From the NCBI RefSeq assembly GCF_027533625.1, contig NZ_JAQAGZ010000021.1, positions 62,001 to 126,000 on the forward strand: a stretch of 64,000 nt of DNA. Reading direction: 5' to 3'. Below the pieces are notes generated by a model. The model searched no databases. It was not told the DNA's origin and saw only the letters and a list, made by a program, of their open reading frames with translations. A program made the translations under genes and the position numbers. This document shows positions 1 to 9,818 of this stretch, piece by piece; within the stretch, counting starts at the first letter, position 1; each line of letters begins with the position of its first letter. The DNA comes from Paenibacillus gyeongsangnamensis. Its GTDB lineage: Bacteria; Bacillota; Bacilli; Paenibacillales; NBRC-103111.

Positions 1-406
1 GGTTCATCACGAGCAAATACAAGGGAATAATGCCGCCGCTGAACAACATGGTAAATAGAACCATGAAATTCAGCATGCTTCGACCCCTCAGCCACGGCTT
101 GGATAAGCCATACGCCATGAATGTCGTCATCGTCATGCTGAAGACCGTGCCCACTGTTGTGATCGTTACTGAGCTGCGAAAAGCCCGCATAAAGTTGGGG
201 TTATCGATCAAATAAGCATAGGCATTTAAACTCCACTCTTTGGGAAAAAGGAAAAATCCCCGGGTCACGATTTCTTTCTTGCTCGCAAAAGACATCATAA
301 TGATATAAAGAATCGGGAAAATTTCCACGCATAGAAAAAGAATAAGCAAGCCATATACGATAGTAAGATATAGTGGGGATTTCCCCCTAGAATTATAAGT
401 GTTCAT
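1..406 (-). CDS. Carbohydrate ABC transporter permease, LplC/YtcP type (3' end outside window)
   Basis: This is the second permease of an oligosaccharide importer, an inner-membrane component of the binding-protein-dependent transport family 1. Translation begins at the ATG at 406-404 with MNTYNSRGKSP. A first membrane helix follows (LTIVYGLLILFLCVEIFPIL), then the family signature SFASKKEIVTRGFFLFPKEW, typical of the LplC subfamily. About 135 residues are visible and the frame runs off the left edge, so the EAA loop is not seen. The stop of the upstream permease gene lies one base before this start, so the two are translationally coupled. The identification is firm, the substrate unknown. 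Confidence 0.85.
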   Translation of the reverse strand, partial: MNTYNSRGKSPLYLTIVYGLLILFLCVEIFPILYIIMMSFASKKEIVTRGFFLFPKEWSLNAYAYLIDNPNFMRAFRSSVTITTVGTVFSMTMTTFMAYGLSKPWLRGRSMLNFMVLFTMLFSGGIIPLYLLVMN

Positions 407-407
407 G

Positions 408-1364
408 TCAGTACACACCCTCCTCGCCCATTTTTTTGGCCACTCGGTTTGTCAACACGATTAAGACCAGACCTATAACGGACTTAAACAGTCCTACGGC
501 TGTCGTAAAGCTGAACTGTCCCTGGAGGATCCCCTCACGGTACACATACGTATCAAATACATCAGCTACATTGAGATTCAAAGGATTTTGCATGAGCAGA
601 ATATGCTCAAATCCGGTATTCATCACATAGCCTACTCGGAGAATAAACAGGATAATAATGATTGGCTTCAAAGCCGGTAGCGTAATGTGCCACAATTGCC
701 TCCAGCGGGAGGCTCCGTCCACAACGGACGCTTCATATAAAGTTGGATCGATGGAGGCAAGAGCGGCGAAGAAGATCACAGCGTTCCACCCTGTCTCCTT
801 CCAAATATTCTGTAACAAATACATAGAACGAAAGTAACCCGGATTGGTTAACAGCTCAAATCTGGAAAAACCCCACTCGACCAGCAGTTTATTGACGCCG
901 CCTTCTTGCGTTGAAAACAAAATAAAGGTGACGCTGATTACAATAACCCAAGAGAGAAAGTGGGGAATATAAACAATCGTCTGAATACCTTTTCGAAACC
1001 ATGCCAAGCGTATTTCATTTAACAAAACAGCCAAAATGATCGGCGCCGGGAAAAAGAAAAATAAATTCACCGCACTCAGCGCTAGCGTATTCCACATCAG
1101 AACGAAAAAATCGGGGGAACTGAATAGTCTCTCAAAGTGCTCGAAGCCTACCCATTTGCTGTACCAAAAGCCTAGAAAAGGATCATAATCCTTAAAAGCA
1201 AGGATGACCCCCGCCATCGGAATATACTTAAAGATCGCAAAAAATAAAAAACCAGGTAAAATCATGAAATAAAGAGGAATTCCTCTCTTCCAAGTCAAAA
1301 GCTTGTTTCTTTTGGTCGATGAAGATACGGTTCGCTCTTTCGATGGTTGACCCACTGATTCCAT
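408..1364 (-). CDS. Sugar ABC transporter permease, LplB type
   Basis: A 318-residue polytopic membrane protein and the first permease of the importer. A basic N-terminal tail of about 30 residues precedes the first helix (LYFMILPGFLFFAIFKYIPM), followed by the LplB-type stretch FKDYDPFLGFWYSKWVGFEH. The EAA cytoplasmic loop is seen near residues 205-235 (YEASVVDGASRWRQLWHITL), the contact site for the ATPase. The C-terminus RVAKKMGEEGVY is characteristic of LplB relatives and also occurs in the permease at 9819-10736. It lies directly upstream of the LplC-type gene. No ATPase gene is nearby, which is usual in Firmicutes where a shared MsmX-type ATPase serves many importers. Confidence 0.92.
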   Translation of the reverse strand: MESVGQPSKERTVSSSTKRNKLLTWKRGIPLYFMILPGFLFFAIFKYIPMAGVILAFKDYDPFLGFWYSKWVGFEHFERLFSSPDFFVLMWNTLALSAVNLFFFFPAPIILAVLLNEIRLAWFRKGIQTIVYIPHFLSWVIVISVTFILFSTQEGGVNKLLVEWGFSRFELLTNPGYFRSMYLLQNIWKETGWNAVIFFAALASIDPTLYEASVVDGASRWRQLWHITLPALKPIIIILFILRVGYVMNTGFEHILLMQNPLNLNVADVFDTYVYREGILQGQFSFTTAVGLFKSVIGLVLIVLTNRVAKKMGEEGVY

Positions 1365-1460
1365 TTCGTTTCTTCCTTTCTTCCTGCCTTATGGAGCAAG
1401 TATATCGAAAGGAAGTTTAAAAGTGATGATCATATCTTATGATTCCTTCATCAATCTTAC

Positions 1461-3278
1461 TCACTTCGGCACATCCGTAATAGTATGAAGCCGAAGTGAT
1501 ACAACTGTGCCTCTTCCTGCAAATGAGGTCAGCGTGACACCATATTTATTGCCATATTTTAATACAATCCGCGCATGAACATTGGAGATCCCAAGCGAAT
1601 CCCCTTGTCCATAATTGTCATCGACATTAGATGATATTTGATCCAATTGTTCATTGATTCGCAGCAAGACTTCCTCTTCGATACCCGGCCCGTTATCCGC
1701 TACTTCAATAATGAGATCGGAGCCTTCATCATAGGCGCTAACGATAACCGCGCCCTCCCCCCCTCTAGGCTCGATGGCATATTTCACCGCGTTCTCAACG
1801 ATCGGCTGCAAAATAAATTTAACGACCCGATGTTGTAAAAACTTTTCATTGAAATAACACTTACTATGAAAATGCTTCGGAAATCTAGTATGAATGATTT
1901 CTAAATATTTAAGCAAATGCCCGAATTCTTCCTCAAGTTTGACTTCCATCTCTGTAAACTTTGTCGTATATCGATACACATCGGCTAAATTACGCGCCAT
2001 CCGTTCGATCACGGGAACCTTCTCAAGATACGCCATACTCTTAATGATGCCCAGTGTATTATAGAGCAGATGAGGATTGATCTGGTTCTGTAGCGCTTTG
2101 ATAAACGCCTCCTTCTGCATTAGCTGTGCCTTCATTTCCTTGAGCTGCAGTCCAGTATTGGTAGCAATTAGTTGATCTAGTCTCCTGACCATATGATTGA
2201 AGCTGTGAAAAAGCTGCTGGATCTCATCTTTTCCAGAAATCGATTCTGTTTGCACAGTAAGATCCCCTTTGCCCACCTGTCCCATCAGGCTTTGCAAGGT
2301 CAGAATCGGTTTAATGAAGCGATTCGTCACCAAGGGCACGACAATGAGGACAAGCATAGTAATGAGGAGAAGCATAACCAGCATTGAGATTCGGGCTACA
2401 CTAAGACCAACAGCCACCTCGTCGAAGGGAACAATGGAAACAATTCGCCAACCGGTAACATCTGAACGGGAGCTGGCAATTAAATAGTCCCGGCCCTGGT
2501 AACGTTGCATGGCTGCCGATGTTTCGTCTGGAATTTTCAGGGAAGCAAGAGCCGTCTGTGCCATCAGCAGTCCATCCCACTCCTCATTGGGGTGGTAAAC
2601 GATGGAGTTTTGTTCGGACACGATAAAAAAAGTTCCCGAGCTTCCCAATTTGGAGCTTTGGAAGGAACGATCGATTTCTTGCAACGAGACATCAACCACT
2701 AGTCTTCCGATCAGATCGAGAGTGTTCTTATCGAATATAGGAAGGAATACGGAAACAACGGGTCTTCCATTAGCGATTTCATATTTTGCAATATGCGTTG
2801 GGAGGATCTCTAAATTACCGGAAAGTGGCATCTTATACCACGGCTCGTTCGTTAAACGATCCAGTTTCGCAAATGATTGGGCCATGGAAACGACCGGATT
2901 GGATCTAGAGATAAGAAATATGCCCTGTGTTTCAGAATAATTGAGGGCCAGGTAGTTCCTCAGCTCTTTCTCGACATTTTTTATATCCTCATTGGTATAA
3001 TTTGAGTTTGTCAGCCATTTTTGGATTCGCTCGCTTGAGATCAGTGAATGCGTCGACTGCTGCAGCTGCCGAAAATAATAATCAAGATGATAGTTCAGGC
3101 GAACGGTTGCTTCCTTGGAAATGCTGTAGAACTCTTTCTCCACTGCATCACTGTATATATAATTTGAGAACCCCCCTAACATCACCACAGAGAATACACT
3201 CACAGTTAGGAAAGCTAATACCATCTTCATTTTGATCGAAATCTTCCAGCGAGAGATATAGCCGATTGGTTTATTCAT
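1461..3278 (-). CDS. Membrane sensor histidine kinase, YesM type
   Basis: A 605-residue sensor kinase. One N-terminal membrane helix (about residues 18-40) and a second near 293-315 (MLVMLLLITMLVLIVVPLV) flank an extracellular Cache-like sensor domain. A HAMP linker follows, then the His_kinase phosphoacceptor region with the motif QNQINPHLLYNTL near residue 400, and a HATPase domain with VADNGPGI. This arrangement is the YesM/LytS class. The start overlaps the response regulator's end by 4 bases, so the two form a translationally coupled pair. It probably senses a sugar, or the binding protein encoded at 4462-6003, outside the membrane; that ligand is inference. A 96-base gap separates it from the LplB gene. 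Confidence 0.93.
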   Translation of the reverse strand: MNKPIGYISRWKISIKMKMVLAFLTVSVFSVVMLGGFSNYIYSDAVEKEFYSISKEATVRLNYHLDYYFRQLQQSTHSLISSERIQKWLTNSNYTNEDIKNVEKELRNYLALNYSETQGIFLISRSNPVVSMAQSFAKLDRLTNEPWYKMPLSGNLEILPTHIAKYEIANGRPVVSVFLPIFDKNTLDLIGRLVVDVSLQEIDRSFQSSKLGSSGTFFIVSEQNSIVYHPNEEWDGLLMAQTALASLKIPDETSAAMQRYQGRDYLIASSRSDVTGWRIVSIVPFDEVAVGLSVARISMLVMLLLITMLVLIVVPLVTNRFIKPILTLQSLMGQVGKGDLTVQTESISGKDEIQQLFHSFNHMVRRLDQLIATNTGLQLKEMKAQLMQKEAFIKALQNQINPHLLYNTLGIIKSMAYLEKVPVIERMARNLADVYRYTTKFTEMEVKLEEEFGHLLKYLEIIHTRFPKHFHSKCYFNEKFLQHRVVKFILQPIVENAVKYAIEPRGGEGAVIVSAYDEGSDLIIEVADNGPGIEEEVLLRINEQLDQISSNVDDNYGQGDSLGISNVHARIVLKYGNKYGVTLTSFAGRGTVVSLRLHTITDVPK

Positions 3279-4288
3279 AATCCGAGACGCTTTCTATATT
3301 CCACAGGTGTAATCGTTACGATTTGTTTAAATATCCGATTGAAATAAGGCAGCGAGGTATAGCCTACCATATCTGCAATCTCGTAAATTTTCAAATCGGG
3401 TTCCTTCAGCAACTCCTTAGCCTTCTGAAGACGGACTAGATTCAGATAATTCAAAAATGTTTGCCCGGTTGTTTTTTTAAACAGCATGCTAAAGTAAGAT
3501 ACGCTCATATGCGACATGTCAGCAAGACGGACGAGCGTAAAATTTTCATAATAATGCGCATCGATGTAGTCACATACCTTTTTAATCGAATTTTTAAACT
3601 GTTGGGATTCATATTTAGGAGATGTTATCAGCCACGTATCCATTAAGCCCACAAAATGTTTGCGGATGGTCTGTTCATCTTCTCCCGTGAAAGGGGTCGG
3701 GGTGTATTGCGGAAACATAGCTTGAAACAGTTCGCTAAGCTTGGTATTGAAGATCGTCAGTAGACTCTTGGCCTTGCTGGGCGATGCCGCCCTTTGCTTC
3801 AGAATATAAGCTAGTATAGAGTTAAGCTCATGAAGCATCACCTTCTGGCTCATCTCAGGCAGTTGTTCGATAAATTGCTGAATGATCAGATAACCATCAT
3901 GTACTTCCGACATGTATTCAAGCCGTTTCGTCGACCGGTTCAGTGCACTATGCAGTTCTTCTTCATCCACCGGCTTCAGCAAATATTCAGATATGCCATA
4001 ACGCATCGCTTGCTTCGCATATTGAAAATTATCGTAACCGCTTACAATGATAACGACAACAGGTAAATTCAATTGATAAATTTGTTCAATCAGCCATAGC
4101 CCGGTTTGTTTAGGCATCATTATGTCCGTGATCACAATACTGGGCCAATGCTCATTGATAAAATTCCATGCCTCTTCTCCGTTGCTTGCCTCACCCGCAA
4201 CACTAAACTCCGGATGCAGCTTCTCGACCATCTCCACGATTGCATCGCGAATCCAGAGTTCATCCTCTGCTACTAATACCTGAAACAT
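3275..4288 (-). CDS. Response regulator with AraC-type DNA-binding domain, YesN type
   Basis: A 337-residue response regulator. The receiver domain occupies residues 1-120, with the acidic pocket ED at 8-9, the phosphoacceptor Asp55 in IVITDIMMP, and the conserved Lys105 in YLLKP. A linker of about 110 residues leads to an AraC/XylS double helix-turn-helix at about 237-337 (LADMSHMSVSYFSMLFKKTT and EIADMVGYTSLPYFNRIFKQ). It is the partner of the overlapping YesM-type kinase and most likely activates the transporter genes on either side. The gap to the binding-protein gene (4289-4461) contains a hairpin terminator, so the regulator may have its own promoter. Confidence 0.93.
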   Translation of the reverse strand: MFQVLVAEDELWIRDAIVEMVEKLHPEFSVAGEASNGEEAWNFINEHWPSIVITDIMMPKQTGLWLIEQIYQLNLPVVVIIVSGYDNFQYAKQAMRYGISEYLLKPVDEEELHSALNRSTKRLEYMSEVHDGYLIIQQFIEQLPEMSQKVMLHELNSILAYILKQRAASPSKAKSLLTIFNTKLSELFQAMFPQYTPTPFTGEDEQTIRKHFVGLMDTWLITSPKYESQQFKNSIKKVCDYIDAHYYENFTLVRLADMSHMSVSYFSMLFKKTTGQTFLNYLNLVRLQKAKELLKEPDLKIYEIADMVGYTSLPYFNRIFKQIVTITPVEYRKRLGL

Positions 4289-4387
4289 ACGTTTCCCCCT
4301 AACTCAATCCATGGGCGTGAATCAGACCTGTATATAAATAATTTAACATATAAAAGTACATTTCATCATCATTCGTTTTTGAATATG

Positions 4388-4427
4388 GAAAAGGACCACC
4401 CGGCAACGTTCTCGCTTGGTGATCCTT
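4388..4427 (-). terminator. Probable rho-independent terminator after the binding-protein gene
   Basis: An imperfect hairpin with arms GGATCACC and GGTGGTCC, followed on the minus strand by TTTTCC. It lies about 35 bases past the stop of the binding-protein gene. It may let only part of the transcription continue into the regulator genes. The stem is imperfect, so strength is uncertain. Confidence 0.5.
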
Positions 4428-4461
4428 CACTGCATTCATCCAATCCTGCTTCCTTGCTTCC

Positions 4462-6003
4462 TTACTTCATCAATTTATAGGTAGCGTTCATTTCTTCAAT
4501 AATCTTGTCTCCGCCATTCTTTTTCCAATCATCGATTGCTTTGTCAATTCCCTCAGCAGGTATCTCGCCGACGATGTACTTCACCATTTCACTCATCAAT
4601 TTTTGATCTAGTGAAGTACCGATTTTGGCAGATGTCTCTGAATAGATGCCCACCCCCTTATTAGGATTTGCATATTTGGCATTTTCTTCAAAAATCGCAT
4701 TTATCCTTTTCGCATAATCGGGGTCGTCCCATAGACGAAAGGTCGTTAACGGATTGGTTTTACGGAAAAACCAAAAGCCGATAATAAAAGGACGATCTTT
4801 ATCGAATTGATCCAGCTTCTCATATTTATTATCAGCCGTCTTTTTATAATCAATTCCCTCTACACCGTTCTTGTTCAAGATATCCCCTTCGGGTGTGGTT
4901 AAATAATCCAAAATGGCTAGGATGCGTTCCTGCTTGTTTTTATCGATCTTGGCATTAATTACAACTTTGTTTGAGGATGATGCGGTTCCAACACCTTGAA
5001 GACCCGATGGGCCTTTAGGTGGCGCACCCGTCATCCATTGAGCATTCGGTGCCGTCTTCCCGGAGGAGCCATCGGCATAAATAGCTGTTGCAACCAGTTG
5101 ATGGATCCCCAATTTGTTAGCTTCTGCCTTTACACTCGGGTCATTGTTCTTATTTACGGCAAAATCCTTATCTAAAACACCTTCGGCATATGCTTTTCTC
5201 AAATAGCCCAAAAAATCCTTCAATTCTTTGTTTTGTGTTTGCCATGGAACCAAGGCGCCGTTAACTTCTTTCCAGCCATTGGCCAACCCAAATGCAAATT
5301 TCAAGTAATCCAAGTTGTTAAAGTTTGTACCCCCGCTAATAGAGGTCGAGAATCCGATCGTATCGTCTTTGCCGTTCCCGTCCGGATCGTTTTTGGCAAA
5401 CGCTTTGGCAACGTTATACAATTCATCAGTGGTCGTAGGATATTTCAAACCAAGTTTATCCAGCCAATCCTTGCGGATTACCAATGTATCGCGTGTTTCC
5501 GGCGTGTAGATAGGAACACCGTACACTTTACCACTCGGATTGCCGATCGCGAACGTATTCGGTGCGATATCTTTTGTGAGATTAGAGAAATTGGCCAACA
5601 ATGGTTTTACGTCCAAAAAAACGCCTTTATCGCGCCATTTTAGAAAATTGTTCATATCGATATAAAAGGCATCAGGAAATGAATTAGAGGCAGCAAGAAC
5701 ACCCAACTTCTCCGTGTAGCTATCCGATGGAACCCATTGGAATTTCAGATCAACATTAAATTTCTTATTCAAAAAGTCAATCATGGGATGCTTGTCGGGC
5801 CAGCCTCCGCCTTCGTAGGTGATGCTCATCAAGTTAAGGCTCAGCTTTTCTTTGAATTTATCTGCAGCCCCTGCAGATGCCTTATGCTCAGACGTAGAAT
5901 TACCGCTTGCCTGCGTTGATGCTGTAGAATCTGATGATGAGCATCCGGTAACCAGACTAGCCGTTAGCGCAATTGCTGCGGTAGATTTCATCCATTTCTT
6001 CAT
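4462..6003 (-). CDS. Extracellular sugar-binding lipoprotein, LplA type
   Basis: A 513-residue binding protein. The N-terminus is a lipoprotein signal peptide with lipobox LVTGC and lipidated Cys21, then a Ser/Thr-rich spacer. The mature part is the extracellular solute-binding family 1 fold. Near residue 210 it carries the acidic loop DPDGNGKDDTIGF, a calcium-binding-like loop also present in three other binding proteins of this window. The protein should be anchored outside the membrane and deliver an oligosaccharide to the permeases at 1-1364. Expression is probably driven by the YesN-type regulator encoded just downstream. The substrate cannot be read from sequence. Confidence 0.92.
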   Translation of the reverse strand: MKKWMKSTAAIALTASLVTGCSSSDSTASTQASGNSTSEHKASAGAADKFKEKLSLNLMSITYEGGGWPDKHPMIDFLNKKFNVDLKFQWVPSDSYTEKLGVLAASNSFPDAFYIDMNNFLKWRDKGVFLDVKPLLANFSNLTKDIAPNTFAIGNPSGKVYGVPIYTPETRDTLVIRKDWLDKLGLKYPTTTDELYNVAKAFAKNDPDGNGKDDTIGFSTSISGGTNFNNLDYLKFAFGLANGWKEVNGALVPWQTQNKELKDFLGYLRKAYAEGVLDKDFAVNKNNDPSVKAEANKLGIHQLVATAIYADGSSGKTAPNAQWMTGAPPKGPSGLQGVGTASSSNKVVINAKIDKNKQERILAILDYLTTPEGDILNKNGVEGIDYKKTADNKYEKLDQFDKDRPFIIGFWFFRKTNPLTTFRLWDDPDYAKRINAIFEENAKYANPNKGVGIYSETSAKIGTSLDQKLMSEMVKYIVGEIPAEGIDKAIDDWKKNGGDKIIEEMNATYKLMK

Positions 6004-6168
6004 ACCGTTCCCCCCAAAGAATAATTGTTTTCTCTTTATTAAGGTATCAGAATGAATGCGCTTTTACATGATCAGATCTTCTGATTTCATATCCAATCAT
6101 ATTTTGTTTCAAATATATCTCCAGCCTTGTTTTACGAGGAGTCGTCGGCCTTTTTTGAACAGCTGTTT

Positions 6169-7269
6169 TTACAAAACCGCGACATTTGCGTTACTTGCAA
6201 AAGAAGGGTTTTGACGGAAGCATTCCTCCATGACCGCAATCTGCTGCCTGACTTCCTGTACCGTTACCTTCAAAGGCTCGCCTGCAGTCAGGGTGTCATA
6301 AAGCATCGAATAATACTGTTCAGCCATCGTGTGGAACAGATTGCTTCCTTTTTCATCGGAAATATCCCAGCTCTTCTCGTGCCATGTTAACTGCTCGCCG
6401 CAATAAGCCGGCGTACCGTCCTGCTTATGCAAAGGCGTTTGGATCAATTGCTGCTCAGGCGCTTCTTCAGGAATAAAATATTTCCAATCCAGGTGGGACG
6501 TCGAGCCCTTCAGGCCTCCTCTTGTCCCCTGCACGTTGTACGTGAAGCTCGGATATGCGCAGCATGACGAAATTTCCACATCGACGGTAGGGCGGCCGTC
6601 ACCGTGAAGAATCAATTTCACGTAATCCTCGGCATCTCCAAACGTATTCGCTCGATCCATGCGGCACAGCACTTGCGGCATGACGTCGGTGCCGAACAGC
6701 TGTAAAGCCTGGTCGACCGGGTGCGGCCCCGTATTCAGCAAATTTCCACCGTTGTTGGCCTGAAGCGTCTGCCAATCCCATCTTCTTGAAAATCCGTTGT
6801 AGGCGATGCTGACCTGTACGATGCGTCCGAGTATACCGGAATCGATGACCTTCCTCAGCTGCTGAAAAGCGGGCGAAAACCGGGATTGCTGGAATACGGC
6901 CAACGTTTTTCCGGATATTTCGGCAGCCTCGATCAACAGATCCACATGTTCCGTTCTACGGGTCAGAGGTTTTTCGCACAGTGCATGGAAACCGCCATTC
7001 AAAATTTCCAGCGTAATAGGGACGTGCATATGGCTGGGAGCCGCATTCACGATCAAATCTACATCGTCCCTTTCGAACAAGTCCCGGTAATCGGCGTAAG
7101 CTTGACAGCCCAATTCCTGTTCCGCCCTGATGCGTCGTTCTTCAAGCGGATCGCTCACCGCTACGATGCGATACCGGTCCAACATCTTGCTAAGCGAAAA
7201 TGCGTGGATATCCCGGCCGCTTCGGCCCTGTCCGATAATGGCTGCCTTTACTTGTTTCATGGCGTTCAT
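6169..7269 (-). CDS. Gfo/Idh/MocA family NAD(P)-dependent oxidoreductase
   Basis: A two-domain dehydrogenase of about 366 residues. The Rossmann domain opens with KAAIIGQGRSGRD and the catalytic motif is ALCEKPLTR (EKP). The C-terminal alpha/beta domain includes GGNLLNTGPHPVD, with the catalytic His. The reading frame is open to 7314, but the ATG at 7269 (MNAMKQV) follows GAGGAGAGG, and MKQV at 7260 is equally possible; the longer N-terminus would run into the upstream binding-protein gene. It is the last gene of block B and probably oxidises or epimerises the imported sugar. The substrate is not identifiable. Confidence 0.88.
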   Translation of the reverse strand: MNAMKQVKAAIIGQGRSGRDIHAFSLSKMLDRYRIVAVSDPLEERRIRAEQELGCQAYADYRDLFERDDVDLIVNAAPSHMHVPITLEILNGGFHALCEKPLTRRTEHVDLLIEAAEISGKTLAVFQQSRFSPAFQQLRKVIDSGILGRIVQVSIAYNGFSRRWDWQTLQANNGGNLLNTGPHPVDQALQLFGTDVMPQVLCRMDRANTFGDAEDYVKLILHGDGRPTVDVEISSCCAYPSFTYNVQGTRGGLKGSTSHLDWKYFIPEEAPEQQLIQTPLHKQDGTPAYCGEQLTWHEKSWDISDEKGSNLFHTMAEQYYSMLYDTLTAGEPLKVTVQEVRQQIAVMEECFRQNPSFASNANVAVL

Positions 7270-7317
7270 CCTCTCCTCTTCTCCATATGTAATCATGTCA
7301 ATAGGGCACCCCAACCA

Positions 7318-8892
7318 TCACTTACCGGAAACGCGTTTTTGGTATGAATCGTTAATCTCGTTCGTGATTTTGATCATATCGGGATCCGTCTTCAATTTGT
7401 TCACATAGTCGTCCCACGCGCTAATCGGCTGTTTCCCCATAATGACTTTCACTTTTAAATCCTGAATTTTTTTGTTCAGCTCCATGCCCTTTTCCAGCAT
7501 CGTTTGCGAATACAATCCGACGGCCGGGCTCGCCTGGCTGATTTTGGTCCTTTCATCTATGATTTTTACGTTCCTGTCATATACGTCCTTCGGCATCCCG
7601 CTCTCATAGGCGCGTTGATATTTATCGTATTTACCGAAAATTTGGCCGAAAGCCTGCTGGGCCACAATATCTTTCCGCGCCTGATCCGTCAAAAATTTGA
7701 TGCCGTCCTTCTCCGTATAGTGCACATCCTTAAAGCCGTACCATGCCAAATCGTGCCCCTCGTCGGAAGCGCCGTAATCCATGAATTTCAGCAGCTGTTT
7801 CATTTTTTTCTCGGGCACGGTTTTAGGAATGATGAACATTCCGAAGTAGCCTGAATCGCGGTTGACGAAGCCGTTGAGCGAAACGAGCGGCAGGAAATCG
7901 GCGTTCGGATTCGTTTTTCTTAGCTCCATCGTGGAAGGCCAGGCCGTATTGACGGTTTCCGTAAAGCTGCCCGTTCTTCCCGACTTAGTCAGATTAAGCA
8001 TGTCGTCATACTTCAATACCGCAAAATCCTCGGGAATGATTTTATCTTTGTAGGCATTGCTTAGCCATACCAGCGACTCCCTTGTGCCGGGAAGCAAGTT
8101 TACGTTAACGAGCTTGTTGTCCTGTAGCTTCCAGGCTCCGTTAGTCTGGTTAAACACGTTTTCGGTCCATGTCCCGAAAGCCCCCATCGAATCCGGGGCA
8201 ACGTAGCCGGCATAGCCGAGCGTATCCTTCTTCCCGTTGCCGTTCATATCATTAGCGACGAACGCTTTCAAAGCGGCATACAGCTCATCCATCGTTTGCG
8301 GAACCTTCAAATTCAATTTATCGAGCCAATCCTTTCGGATGTTTAAAAAGCCTCCGCCCTCCACCGGCCTGACACGGGGGATGCCGTAGTTTTTTCCGTC
8401 CTGCATCTTCGTATTGTTCCAGCTCTCCGCAGGAAATCTCGCCAAATTCGGGTAATCCTTGATATACGGAGTCAGATCCCACAACGCTCCTTGCGAAGCC
8501 AAAATCCTAACCTGCGGATAGAACGGATCGTCCGTCAGCATAAGATCGGGGATATCGCCGGACGCTAACGTGACATCCACCTTATCCCGGTAGTTGTTCG
8601 GGGAAACCCAAGTAATGTTCAGCTTCGTGTTGGTACGTTTTTCAACCTCCTTCACGATGACGTTGTCTTTCCCCGGCGGTTCTGTGGTATAGAACAAAGT
8701 CATAATGCTGATGTTGAGCGGCGGCTCTGTATTGTCCGTTTTCGGTTGATCCGTTCCGCCGGACGACTTGGAGGCATCCGATTTAGGGCTTTGCGATGAT
8801 GTGGTGCTGTCGCTGCAGGCGGCTAACAATGCTGAAAACAACAAGACTACAACTGTTAATACCGATACAAGCCTCTTGTTTTTCAATAGCAT
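7318..8892 (-). CDS. Extracellular sugar-binding lipoprotein, LplA type
   Basis: A 524-residue lipoprotein with lipobox LLAAC and lipid-attachment Cys26, followed by a Ser/Thr/Lys-rich linker. The mature domain contains DMNGNGKKDTLGY, the acidic loop of this family, and LNISIMTLFYTTEPPGKDN near the start of the fold. It closely resembles the binding protein at 53205-54707 in layout (both have an EPP..DN stretch and RPVEGG/RPFEGA). It follows the two permease genes by 31 bases, so it is the binding component of importer B. Confidence 0.92.
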   Translation of the reverse strand: MLLKNKRLVSVLTVVVLLFSALLAACSDSTTSSQSPKSDASKSSGGTDQPKTDNTEPPLNISIMTLFYTTEPPGKDNVIVKEVEKRTNTKLNITWVSPNNYRDKVDVTLASGDIPDLMLTDDPFYPQVRILASQGALWDLTPYIKDYPNLARFPAESWNNTKMQDGKNYGIPRVRPVEGGGFLNIRKDWLDKLNLKVPQTMDELYAALKAFVANDMNGNGKKDTLGYAGYVAPDSMGAFGTWTENVFNQTNGAWKLQDNKLVNVNLLPGTRESLVWLSNAYKDKIIPEDFAVLKYDDMLNLTKSGRTGSFTETVNTAWPSTMELRKTNPNADFLPLVSLNGFVNRDSGYFGMFIIPKTVPEKKMKQLLKFMDYGASDEGHDLAWYGFKDVHYTEKDGIKFLTDQARKDIVAQQAFGQIFGKYDKYQRAYESGMPKDVYDRNVKIIDERTKISQASPAVGLYSQTMLEKGMELNKKIQDLKVKVIMGKQPISAWDDYVNKLKTDPDMIKITNEINDSYQKRVSGK

Positions 8893-8923
8893 TCTCTCCC
8901 TAAAAGTGTTCTTGTTTCGTGCT

Positions 8924-9817
8924 TCATTCCTTCACGGAACCGACCAAGGCCCCTTTGGCGAAGTGCTTTTGCAGAAACGGATACACCAGCAAAATGGGCA
9001 CGGTCGAGATGACTACAGCCGCCATCTTTAACGTCTGGGGCGGAAGACGCTGTTCAGCCATAATCTCGGCGGCAACCTCTCCTCCCGACGCCGTCGAAGA
9101 ATCGATCAGCATATTTTGCAGCAGCACCTGAAGCGGCCATTTGTTGAAGTCGTTAATATACAAAATGGCCGAGAAAAACGTGTTCCAATACGACACCGCG
9201 TAAAACAGCCCGAAAGCGGCCAAGGAAGGAAGCGATAACGGCAAAATAATCCGGATCCAGACGGAGATGTCGTTGCACCCGTCTATTCTTGCCGATTCCT
9301 CGAGACTCGGCGGGATGCTGTCGAAAAAGCCTTTCATCAGCAGCACATACCAGCCGTTCGTAAGCACCGGTAAGATGAGCGCCCATATACTGTTGATCAA
9401 ATGAAGCTGGCGCACCAGCAAATAAGGCGGAATGATGCCCGGATTAAACAAAATTGTCAGCAAAATCAGCATCATGATCGCGCGTCTGCCGTCAAACCGC
9501 TTTCGCGACAAGGCGTATGCCAGACCGGATGTCACTAGTAAACTGCAGCAAGTTCCGACGGTAGCCAGAAACGCGCTCACACCCATCGATTTCATAAACG
9601 CTTGGGTGGAAAGCAGGTATCGGTACGAATCCAGCGTCCAGCTTTTCGGAAACAAAATATACCCGTTTTCGCGTATGTATTCGGAAGGTGAAACGAACGA
9701 AACGACGAACACGTAATACAGCGGAAACAAGGTTATCAAAGATATGATGGCCAATACCGTCACGTTGACCGCGTTAAAAACCCGATCGCCCCGTAAGCCC
9801 TTTACGCCCGTCCTCAT
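8924..9817 (-). CDS. Carbohydrate ABC transporter permease, LplC/YtcP type
   Basis: The second permease of importer B, about 297 residues from the ATG at 9817 (MRTGVKGLRGD). That start sits one base after the stop of the LplB-type gene and has a GGGAG site nine bases upstream; a longer frame to 9865 would overlap that gene. The first helix is TVLAIISLITLFPLYYVFVV, the EAA loop is ESARIDGCNDISVWIRIILP, and the protein ends with FLQKHFAKGALVGSVKE, the usual LplC-type tail. It pairs with the permease at 9819-10736. Confidence 0.93.
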   Translation of the reverse strand: MRTGVKGLRGDRVFNAVNVTVLAIISLITLFPLYYVFVVSFVSPSEYIRENGYILFPKSWTLDSYRYLLSTQAFMKSMGVSAFLATVGTCCSLLVTSGLAYALSRKRFDGRRAIMMLILLTILFNPGIIPPYLLVRQLHLINSIWALILPVLTNGWYVLLMKGFFDSIPPSLEESARIDGCNDISVWIRIILPLSLPSLAAFGLFYAVSYWNTFFSAILYINDFNKWPLQVLLQNMLIDSSTASGGEVAAEIMAEQRLPPQTLKMAAVVISTVPILLVYPFLQKHFAKGALVGSVKE

Positions 9818-9818
9818 C

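Noticed and set aside
6040..6070. cre site upstream of the first binding-protein gene (TGTAAAAGCGCATTCA)
   Set aside because: The spacing between the half sites is two bases too long for the CcpA consensus.
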